Part shown: one piece after another, positions 1-4,964 of the stretch
How positions within the stretch are numbered: position 1 is the first letter of the stretch
How the letters are laid out: each line of letters begins with the position of its first letter
Assembly (NCBI RefSeq): GCF_004138495.1
Contig: NZ_ML142857.1
Span: 1 to 9,802, forward strand
Length of the DNA: 9,802 nt
From: Phytoactinopolyspora endophytica
Lineage (GTDB): Bacteria > Actinomycetota > Actinomycetes > Jiangellales > Jiangellaceae
Direction: 5' to 3'
Position numbers and translations under genes: made by a program
The notes under the pieces: model-generated
The model's database searches: none
What the model was told of the DNA's origin: nothing
Seen by the model: only the letters and a program-made list of their open reading frames with translations

Positions 1-81
1 TTCCGCAACCTGACGAACTACATCGCCAGATCACTACTCGAGACTGGCGGCTTCCGACCCCAACTACACCCTCGATTGTGA
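1..81 (+). CDS. C-terminal tail of a transposase, probably ISL3 family (cut by window edge)
   Basis: An open frame enters from the window edge and ends at TGA 79-81, giving 26 residues that begin FRNLTNYIARSLLETGGF. The pattern F-R-N...N-Y...R..L-L...G-G near the end of the protein is what I recall for ISL3-family transposases, which typically finish with a GFxNFxNYRxRxLL-like helix and a short basic tail. Six bases after the stop lies GGCTCTTCAC (minus strand), matching the GG-TCTT start typical of ISL3 terminal repeats, which supports the call. Only about 26 residues are visible, so the family is probable rather than certain. Whether the element is intact depends on sequence to the left of the window. 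Confidence 0.5.
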   Translation, partial: FRNLTNYIARSLLETGGFRPQLHPRL

Positions 82-87
82 AGAGCC
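69..87 (-). repeat. Candidate right terminal inverted repeat of the ISL3-like element
   Basis: Read on the minus strand from 87 inward the sequence is GGCTCTTCACAATCGAGGG, which resembles ISL3-type ends (GG-TCTT). It overlaps the transposase stop codon, and the homology of the neighbouring decayed toxin stops exactly at this boundary. If correct, the 8 bases that follow (88-95, gccattcg) would be the target duplication. The other end of the element is outside the window, so this is unproven. Confidence 0.4.
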
Positions 88-345
88 GCCATTCGTCGGC
101 CGTACGCTGTGCCGCCGTTAACGGCGTTCGGATGTCGGATGACTACGGTCCCGTCCTGTCAGTAAGCGCTGCGACCATTGCTCAACGGCCGCGTCACGCG
201 TTAGAGACAACATCCTCGATGTGCGAGGCGAACTGCTGGCGCTTCGTGATGCCCGGGAACTCCGCCTGGTCGATCACGTGGCTTCTGGAAAGCGTGGCCT
301 CCTGCGATCTCCTCACCAGCGAGCCGCGCTCGCAGCCTCACGCCG
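88..345 (-). pseudogene. Decayed C-terminal domain of a polymorphic (Rhs-type) toxin, truncated by the adjacent insertion sequence
   Basis: On the minus strand, pieces of one protein domain can be stitched across several frames. In order they are LAGEEIAGGHAFQK, then HVIDQA, then EFPGITKRQQFASHIEDVV, then TRPLSNGRSAY, then QDGTVVIRHPNAVNGGTAY, then RPTNG. From memory this order (GGHAFEKH, EFPGIT..EFA.HIE, GRTAYWDD, GTVVIR.P...GGTAFRPTNGRAYFD) is a domain common at the C-termini of actinobacterial Rhs and other polymorphic toxins; I cannot name its family. Damage visible: a one-base insertion around 284-287 (after QK), a frame change near the GCGTGACG corresponding to about 205-212, TGA where the family has W (after SAY), and a one-base loss after TAY. 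The remaining few residues would lie beyond 87, where the insertion sequence begins. There is no start codon or N-terminal delivery region, so the gene is dead. The left boundary follows the repeat end; the right boundary near 345 is approximate. Confidence 0.6.
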
Positions 346-809
346 CTCAGGACGTCGGGGACGACTCGGGCTTCGGTGTAAGCGACATCGGCGGCTTCTT
401 CGTAGGCCTCGGCGAAAGCGCACTGGAAAACGTTCAAGGCCTAAACGCCACCAACAACTGCATCAACCGCGACTACCAGACCTGCCACCAGATCGGAGCC
501 GGCGCCGCCGCCGATTACCCCAGCTTGCTGCCAACGCCACCGGCGCAAGCTCCGCGGACGATGTGGTGCGCAGTCTAACGATCTCTGAGCAGCGAGCAGT
601 CCGCTCTCTGCAGAGGCAACTTGATTCCCACATGGAGAAAGTTGAACGCCTACAGGGCGAACCCCGATGCTTTTGACAACCAGGGACTGCTTGCCCGCTC
701 ACCGACCCCGGAGATCCGGCAGTGGATCATTGACGGAAGAATCCGACACCTGAAGACCGAGATCCATGGCTTCCAAAACCAGATCGACAAACTCCTCGGG
801 GGTGGCTGA
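342..809 (+). pseudogene. Orphan C-terminal tail of a polymorphic toxin with two compensating frame disruptions
   Basis: The plus strand shows GC-rich third positions through three consecutive blocks in different frames. Block 1 (about 342-530) reads a Gly-rich pretoxin-like segment containing SDIGGFFVGLGESALENVQG and two CxxxxxxC-like cysteines. Block 2 (about 530-655) reads SSADDVVRSLTISEQRAV followed by a helical QRQLDSHMEKVERLQ. Block 3 (657-809) reads ANPDAFDNQGLL, TPEIRQWIIDGRIRHLK and an amphipathic end FQNQIDKLLGGG. The join of blocks 2 and 3 is explained by one extra G in the GGG at 655-657. The first join needs the opposite shift somewhere near 525-540. Block 1 runs into TAA at 576-578, so the present gene cannot be read through. 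The joined end resembles C-termini of actinobacterial Rhs toxins that I recognise by pattern only; no enzymatic activity can be assigned. No Rhs N-terminus is attached, fitting a displaced cassette. Its stop overlaps the next gene's start. A short TTG-started product from 621 is possible but not convincing. Confidence 0.6.
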
Positions 810-1108
810 TGACCGAACCGATCCTTATCCCGGTCGAGACGCTTCGACGTGCTGCCCAAGTACTACTTGAGCACGTAGCACGCTACGAAGGCGAAGTCGT
901 CGCGATAGACAAGGACTACTACTGGTCGATCGCTCCTGAGCAGCTCTATGACGTCTTCAACGAGCCTTCTGGCCTAACTATCGGCCAGCTCACGGAGTGC
1001 CTGGAGAACCTTGACGCAATCGTCGCCGATCCGACGCGAGCGACCTCCCACGCCTTGACTTGGCTGGCTGATCTGACACGGGCGATTGGCCACGCGGTGG
1101 TCACATGA
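809..1108 (+). CDS. Candidate immunity protein paired with the broken toxin tail upstream
   Basis: This is a 99-residue, acidic, mostly helical cytoplasmic protein with no signal peptide or membrane segment. Its ATG (809-811) overlaps the stop of the upstream toxin tail (TGA 807-809), and a G-rich stretch (cgggggtgg) just before it can serve as ribosome binding site, so the start is well supported and translation is coupled. A central signature DYYWSIAPEQLYDVFNEP (36-53) followed by LTIGQLTECLENL (56-68) matches, from memory, a widespread small actinobacterial family of unknown structure that often sits beside Rhs toxin ends. Size, acidity, coupling and position all fit an immunity protein that would bind and neutralise its cognate toxin. 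The role is inferred from context. It remains intact although its presumed toxin is frame-broken, so it may now be a leftover or may protect against toxins of neighbouring strains. Confidence 0.65.
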   Translation: MTEPILIPVETLRRAAQVLLEHVARYEGEVVAIDKDYYWSIAPEQLYDVFNEPSGLTIGQLTECLENLDAIVADPTRATSHALTWLADLTRAIGHAVVT

Positions 1109-1153
1109 AGGTGACCTTCGCGGCGCGGGTTCAGATTGGGTGAGCTGCCATGA

Positions 1154-1484
1154 GAGCCACGGTTCGACCGGGTGGCCGAGCACACGAGCATGGACGACAC
1201 CGGGGAGACCTCAACCACCGAGTACACCTACGACTCGTTAGACCGGACCGCGTCGCGTACGACGCTCGTGGCGCGGGGAGGAGACGGCCGAGGTCACGTA
1301 TTTGGGTCTGTCCGGTGAGGTGCTCAACGAAGAGTTCGCCGGGCAGTTACGGAATTCGTACAAGTACTCGCCGTGGAGCAAGCGTCTGTCGCAGGTGATG
1401 TTCAACGCGGACGCCGATCCGGTGCTGGCCTTGATACGAGCAGTCGAACGTGCGATCAAGTCCCGCCCCTGCGGCGCAGTTTGA
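1154..1484 (+). pseudogene. Fragment of Rhs repeat core, frame-broken
   Basis: Two Rhs-type pieces lie in different frames. From 1154 one frame reads FDRVAEHTSMDDTGE and then YTYDSLDRTASRTT, a typical YD-repeat unit. From about 1284 another frame reads ETAEVTYLGLSGEVLNEE and then YKYSPWSKRLSQVMFNADA, the recognisable segment just before the Rhs-associated core. A frame change between about 1235 and 1280, probably with a small loss, separates them. Similarity stops around 1415; the frame then runs on without recognisable content to TGA at 1482-1484. In intact Rhs proteins this segment would be followed by more YD repeats, the core cleavage motif and the toxin end, none of which is present. No start codon or signal is attached. 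This is the only remnant of the delivery part of the toxins in the window and shows that the neighbouring toxin ends came from an Rhs locus. Confidence 0.7.
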
Positions 1485-1614
1485 CCCCGCAACCTTGCGC
1501 CGCGACCTCAACCCTTTCAACCGAATGGGATACGTGTGGTCGAGGTCTGGCCCAGCGACCGACAAGCCTGCGCTGTTCTTCCATGGAGCGTTGACGTAGC
1601 CATCGGATTCGGCC
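1485..1614. other. No recognisable gene between the Rhs fragment and the minus-strand gene
   Basis: One plus-strand frame reads RRDLNPFNRMGYVWSRSG and on to a TAG at 1592-1594, and could be the tail of another displaced cassette, but I do not recognise it. Competing open frames on both strands give no clearer protein. I see no RNA gene or obvious terminator hairpin. Confidence 0.4.
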
Positions 1615-1989
1615 CTATTCGAGAACGATGTCAATAGCCGACGCTTCGCTTTCGAGGTCCGCGAAGAGCCGGATCGGGTAAATTCCAGCTGCGAGCTCCA
1701 GATCGGCCGTGGTGGCCGCGAGAGCATCGGAGGCACGCAGCACGCCACTGGGGAGTTCGATACTCCCCTCGAAGATCAGGATTCCTGAAGCTTCGTGGCC
1801 ATCGTCAGCCCACAGGCGTACGGAGACCCCACCTTCGTCGGCATGGCGGACGCGTACAACCATCGCGCTTGGTGCTGCAGTTACCTGTTCGCCTGGTGAG
1901 CTCCACTCCGGGATCAACTCGCTCGAGCCGGAGTCCGTCATGAGAAGTACCCCCCACGGAAACTCGGCACCTAGTTCAGCCATCAGCAT
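1615..1989 (-). CDS. Small acidic beta-rich protein, possible orphan immunity protein
   Basis: This gene encodes a 124-residue acidic protein. I start it at ATG 1989 because GGAGG (complement of 1998-2002) lies 8 bases before it; an in-frame ATG at 2040 would add 17 residues but has no ribosome binding site. The sequence alternates short hydrophobic strands (for example MVVRVRHADEGGVSVRLWA and GIYPIRLFADLESEASAIDI) with acidic turns, suggesting a compact beta-sandwich-like fold. There is no signal peptide or membrane segment. I do not recognise a named family. It sits alone and opposite to its neighbours inside the toxin remnants, and its size and acidity fit an immunity protein whose toxin has been lost or inverted away. 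That role is inference from context only. Confidence 0.6.
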   Translation of the reverse strand: MLMAELGAEFPWGVLLMTDSGSSELIPEWSSPGEQVTAAPSAMVVRVRHADEGGVSVRLWADDGHEASGILIFEGSIELPSGVLRASDALAATTADLELAAGIYPIRLFADLESEASAIDIVLE

Positions 1990-1991
1990 GC

Positions 1992-2195
1992 ATGTCACCT
2001 CCGCTTGTCGCAGCTCGAAGACTACAAGCAAACCGTTCATCGGACAGACCCAATTGGCCAGACGACATCACCGGGCGTGCGCTCGAGGTGGCTATACCTG
2101 GCACGGTAACGTATGACGAAGGAGTAGCGCTGTCTAGGGCCCTTAGCTACGGCATGGACGCCGGAGTCGATGTAAGGTACGTGATTGTCAGATGA
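1992..2195 (+). pseudogene. Toxin-tail remnant overlapping the CdiI-like gene
   Basis: The plus-strand frame ends DITGRALEVAIPGTVTYDEG then a helix and GVDVRYVIVR, stopping at TGA 2193-2195. The end looks like a helix followed by a hydrophobic beta strand, as in the last elements of many small nuclease toxins, but no catalytic motif is visible and I cannot assign a family. The first 15 or so residues lie opposite the ribosome binding site and start of the minus-strand gene and are probably not genuine, so the real homology likely begins near 2050. It overlaps the following immunity gene by 4 bases (ATGA), the usual toxin-immunity arrangement. Rhs or CdiA delivery sequence is absent, so I read it as the stump of a toxin, though a small free-standing protein from ATG 1992 cannot be excluded. 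Confidence 0.45.
1998..2002 (-). promoter_or_regulatory. Ribosome binding site that fixes the start of the 124-aa minus-strand gene
   Basis: The minus strand reads GGAGGTGACATGC before the ATG at 1989, a strong Shine-Dalgarno with 8-nt spacing. It favours this start over the in-frame ATG at 2040, which has no such motif. Confidence 0.65.
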
Positions 2196-2641
2196 CTGGA
2201 CATGCGACGGTGCACGCCCGGAATGGCAGGCTGTACGTAACTAGTTCATCTAGAACTACAGCAGGTTTCTACGTCCTAAATGGGTGGATGGAAACAATAG
2301 AAGACAGTGCTGATGAGCAAGCGATTGGAAGTTTAGTGAACGCTGCGCTCAATGCATCTGAACAAGACGTACCGTTGCCGCCACGTAGAGGGATGCCCCC
2401 AGAGTGGCAAAAGCTTCTTGAGATGGCGGGCGTCCGGTCACAGCGAGAATTCGCCGATGGCCTAAAGGGTGTTTCTATAAGACAGATGGAGCCAGACGGT
2501 GAAATGAAGGTTACCCCGCAGAAGAATCGCGGTCCGAAAGAAGGTCTGGGGTCCCTTGGCGATAAGGCCGTGGTTGTCAGTGACGTGGACTACGAGGCAG
2601 TCGGCCGCGCTGTGAAGGAGGCCCTCAAACGTGCCATTTGA
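2192..2641 (+). CDS. CdiI-type contact-dependent inhibition immunity protein
   Basis: This 149-residue cytoplasmic protein would neutralise a CDI or Rhs toxin end by direct binding. It has features I associate with the CdiI_3-like immunity family: an early strand and RTTAGFYVLNG (21-31), an acidic stretch with DEQAIGSLVNAALNAS (41-56), the segment LLEMAGVRSQREFADGLKGV (75-94), VTPQKNRGPKEGLGSL (107-122) and a C-terminal helix AVGRAVKEALKRA (136-148). The start ATG 2192 overlaps the upstream toxin-tail stop (ATGA), implying translational coupling. The DNA here is noticeably less GC-rich than the flanking genes (codons such as AAT, ATA, AGA and CTA are common), a sign of recent transfer. The family call rests on remembered pattern; the cognate toxin cannot be identified because only a stump remains. 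The IS3 element begins 40 bases after its stop. Confidence 0.7.
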   Translation: MTGHATVHARNGRLYVTSSSRTTAGFYVLNGWMETIEDSADEQAIGSLVNAALNASEQDVPLPPRRGMPPEWQKLLEMAGVRSQREFADGLKGVSIRQMEPDGEMKVTPQKNRGPKEGLGSLGDKAVVVSDVDYEAVGRAVKEALKRAI

Positions 2642-2681
2642 TCCACATGCGGCAAACACAACGTGCAACCAGCAGGCGGTA

Positions 2682-2708
2682 GGCGGGTCTGCTGCACGGA
2701 TAGGTGAC
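2682..2708 (+). repeat. Left inverted repeat of the IS3 element
   Basis: This 27-base block starts ggcgggtctg and ends ggataggtgac, and is an exact reverse complement of 3933-3959. Inside of it the two ends diverge (atctgag versus tgttcct). The outer 9 bases, ggcgggtct, also occur a second time at 2732-2740, between the repeat and orfA. Confidence 0.85.
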
Positions 2709-2754
2709 ATCTGAGTTGGCTTGCCCGTGAGGGCGGGTCTGGAAGGATGTCGTT

Positions 2755-3063
2755 GTGCCCAAGCCTTATTCGAGCGAGTTCCGTGATGACGTGGTGCGCG
2801 TTGCGCGGAGCCGCGAGCCCGGAGTGACGATCGAGCAGATCGCCCGTGACTTCGGTGTTCATCCAATGACGTTGCAGAAGTGGCTGCGACGTGCCGAGGT
2901 CGAGGACGGTGTCAAGCCCGGCCAGACGCACGGTGAGTCCGAGGAGCTTCGCGAGCTGCGCAAGCGGAACCGGCTGCTGGAGCAGGAGAACGAGGTGCTG
3001 CGGCGGGCGGCGGCGTATCTATCGCAGGCGAACCTGCCGTCAAAAGGCTCTACCCGCTCGTGA
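2755..3063 (+). CDS. IS3-family transposase OrfA (HTH and leucine zipper)
   Basis: This 102-residue protein starts at GTG 2755, preceded by GGAAGG (2741-2746) with 8-nt spacing. Residues 1-46 hold a homeodomain-like HTH (YSSEFRDDVVRVAR, then TIEQIARDFGVHPMTLQKWL) that recognises the element ends. Residues 62-90 form a heptad leucine zipper (ELRELRKRNRLLEQENEVL) for multimerisation. The stop at 3061-3063 overlaps the orfB start. In IS3 elements OrfA alone regulates, and the OrfAB fusion produced by -1 frameshifting is the transposase. OrfA length is normal for the family. Confidence 0.9.
   Translation: MPKPYSSEFRDDVVRVARSREPGVTIEQIARDFGVHPMTLQKWLRRAEVEDGVKPGQTHGESEELRELRKRNRLLEQENEVLRRAAAYLSQANLPSKGSTRS
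3042..3048 (+). other. Possible -1 translational slip site joining orfA to orfB
   Basis: In the orfA frame the codons TCA AAA GGC occur at 3040-3048. A Lys tRNA on AAA (3043-3045) can re-pair perfectly after slipping one base back onto AAA (3042-3044), moving into the orfB frame and continuing AGG CTC TAC CCG, which encodes RLYPLVREL, the sequence expected to precede OrfB in these elements. The heptamer is not the strongest IS3 type (A AAA AAG), and no downstream stimulatory hairpin has been verified. Confidence 0.5.
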
Positions 3064-3923
3064 GAGAGCTCGCTGTCGACGGGGTGCCCGTGACGGTGAC
3101 GTGCCGGGTGCTCAAGCTCGCTCGCCAGCCTTACTACCGGTGGCTGCAGGACCCGGTCACCGATAGCGAGATCGTCGAGGAGTATCGCGCGAACGCGCTG
3201 TTCGACGCTCACCGCGACGACCTCGAGTTCGGGCATCGGCTCCTGGCTGATGAGGCCCACGACGCCGGGGAGGTGATGGCCGAACGCACCGCGTGGCGGA
3301 TCTGTTCGCACAACGGCTGGTTCAGCGCGTTCGGAAAGAAGAAGGCCCGCGGCAAAGCGAAGAAGGCCGGATCCCCGGTCCATGACGACCTCGTCGGGCG
3401 CGACTTCACCGCCGACGGCCCAAACCAGCTTTGGCTGACCGACATCACCGAGCACAAGACCGCGGAGGGCAAACTTTATCTGTGTGCCATCAAAGACGTG
3501 TTCTCGGGCCGGATCATCGGGTACTCCATCGACTCCCGGATGAAGTCGAAACTGGCCGTCAACGCGCTCAACAACGCCGTCGCGATGCGTGGCGACGTCG
3601 CCGGCTGCGTGGTCCACAGCGATCGCGGATCCCAGTTCCGGTCCCGGAAGTTCCTGCGTGCCCTGGCCCGACACCGCATGGTCGGATCGATGGGCAGGGT
3701 CGGCGCCGCGGGAGACAACGCGGCCATGGAGAGCTTCTTCTCGCTGTTGCAGAACAACGTCCTCAACCGGCGCTCCTGGGCCACCCGTGAACAGTTGCGC
3801 ATCGCGGTCGTGACCTGGATCGAGCGAACCTACCACCGCCGACGACGCCAACCCCGCCTCCGACGTTTGACCCCCATCGAGTTCGAGACCATCATGAACA
3901 CGCCAGCCGACCTGGCAGCGTGA
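3060..3923 (+). CDS. IS3-family transposase OrfB (DDE integrase core)
   Basis: This is the catalytic part of the transposase, a cut-and-circularise recombinase of the rve superfamily. Counting from GTG 3060 it has 287 residues: an N-terminal HTH_21-like part with RQPYYRWL (22-29) and FGHRLLADE (57-65), then the RNase H-like core with the triad D128 (WLTDIT), D188 (VVHSDRGSQF) and E224 (AAMESFF), with 35 residues between the second D and E as usual for DDE(35)E. The C-terminus YHRRRRQPRLRRLTPIEFE is the typical basic IS3 ending. The GTG overlaps the orfA stop (GTGA), so either coupled initiation or, more likely for this family, -1 frameshifting at about 3042 supplies the protein. No damage is visible. 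Confidence 0.92.
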   Translation: MRELAVDGVPVTVTCRVLKLARQPYYRWLQDPVTDSEIVEEYRANALFDAHRDDLEFGHRLLADEAHDAGEVMAERTAWRICSHNGWFSAFGKKKARGKAKKAGSPVHDDLVGRDFTADGPNQLWLTDITEHKTAEGKLYLCAIKDVFSGRIIGYSIDSRMKSKLAVNALNNAVAMRGDVAGCVVHSDRGSQFRSRKFLRALARHRMVGSMGRVGAAGDNAAMESFFSLLQNNVLNRRSWATREQLRIAVVTWIERTYHRRRRQPRLRRLTPIEFETIMNTPADLAA

Positions 3924-3932
3924 CTAGGAACA

Positions 3933-3959
3933 GTCACCTATCCGTGCAGCAGACCCGCC
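3933..3959 (-). repeat. Right inverted repeat of the IS3 element
   Basis: Exact reverse complement of 2682-2708 over 27 bases. It begins 9 bases after the orfB stop codon, so the element ends very close to its transposase gene, as is common in IS3 elements. Confidence 0.85.
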
Positions 3960-4195
3960 GACGGAGACGCGGCTGCACAGGACCGGACAGCAAGGCTGTG
4001 TTCGGTGATCTGGCCGGTTAAGTGCCTACCGACTAAGCGGAGGGACCCGAGATCCGCATTTCCACAACCAGGTCGACAAGCCTGTATGCCACATGCGTCG
4101 GTAGCGGTGTCGACACTCCCGAACGCAGAAGTAAGCCGGGCGCCCACAACGCTAGTCTGATCAGCGCAGGGAACGTCTAGGACGGGGAACTGCTG
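3960..4195. other. Gene-free stretch between the IS3 element and the Uma2 gene
   Basis: I see no protein, RNA gene or clear terminator in these 236 bases. The minus-strand frame here has no ribosome binding site and no recognisable motif. The last bases, aggacgggg, give the Uma2 gene a weak ribosome binding site. Confidence 0.5.
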
Positions 4196-4785
4196 GTGAG
4201 CGTCGCATTTGACCATTCATACGGCCCTTACACGATCTACGACCTGGACACCATGCCTGAGGAGGGCAAAGGCTATGAACTCGCGGATGGGTGGTTGATC
4301 CCATTGTCGCCGAGCCCTCGCCACAACATGGCCGCAGACATTCTCCGCAGCGTTCTCCGGGACGCCGCTCGCGCCACGAGCGCTCCGGTCTACGTCCAAG
4401 CCCTTATGGATGTATCAACACCCGCCGGCGTGCGGAACCGGACATCGCCGTGATCGATCGTGAGGCAGCACGCACCACACATGAGCAGAATGCTCGCATG
4501 TTCTACGGGCGTGCCGTACTCCTCGTTGCCCAGGTGGTATCTCGTCGGAGCGGCAGCGAACAGGTCGACCGTGTCGACAAGCTGATCGACTACGCTGACG
4601 CTGGCGTTGATCATTACTGGATCATCGACCTGGAGCCACGCCCGATCGTCCAGCTCCACGTCCTAGAAAGTGCTGCCTATTGGCTCGATGCAACGGTCCA
4701 CGCGAGTCACAGGGTCGAGGTCGACAAGCCCTTCGGAATCTCTTTCGATCCCGCGAAGCTGCTGGACCCATACAGAAGCTTGTAG
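4196..4785 (+). pseudogene. Uma2-family (DUF820) PD-(D/E)XK nuclease-like gene, frameshifted
   Basis: Uma2 proteins are small restriction-endonuclease-fold proteins abundant in actinobacteria and cyanobacteria; their biological role is poorly known. From GTG 4196 the first frame gives the N-terminal half, including YELADGWLIPLSPSPRHN (27-44), the usual E..DG..I...P...H motif, and stops at 4451-4453. The second half continues one frame over from about 4435: PDIAV, LLVAQVVS, QVDRVDKLIDYADAGVDHYW and IIDLEPRPIVQLHV, ending at TAG 4783-4785. One base lost at 4433-4440 (CGG AAx CCG GAC expected) restores a protein of about 196 residues, the normal family length. The family's EV.S motif, whose E is catalytic, reads AQVVS here, so E is replaced by Q; the later K of DKLIDY is present. 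The frameshift and the lost E both indicate a non-functional nuclease. The start has only a weak ribosome binding site (aggacgggg). Confidence 0.85.
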
Positions 4786-4964
4786 GCACCAGACTGCTGT
4801 ATCCCCCGATCAGGGGCGAGGTGTACGTTCCTCGCCACGTCGGTCGCAGGGCGGCCCGGGATGTCCGGTCCGTCCGATCTGCGGGGCAAAAAGGACTAGC
4901 ACGTTCGGCGATAACGGACCAAACTGGAGACAAGAGCCCGTTGAGCCTGTGGGGGTGCACCTAC

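Larger units (their letters stand above)
2682..3959 (+). mobile_element. IS3-family insertion sequence, about 1.28 kb, apparently complete
   Basis: Two overlapping transposase frames (orfA and orfB) lie between 27-bp perfect inverted repeats. Both reading frames are open and the DDE residues are present, so it may be active. I take the outer edges of the inverted repeats as the ends; no matching 3-4-bp target duplication is visible there (gta on the left, gac on the right). It lies just after the CdiI-like gene and does not visibly interrupt a gene. The nearest actinobacterial relatives carry orfA proteins starting MPKPY..EFR. Confidence 0.85.

Noticed and set aside
1347..1748. Minus-strand open frame of 133 codons
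   Set aside because: It overlaps the Rhs core fragment and the 124-aa gene in another frame and shows no family character.
2859..3851. Minus-strand open frame of 330 codons across the IS3 element
   Set aside because: Antisense to orfA and orfB with intact HTH and DDE motifs; a shadow frame.
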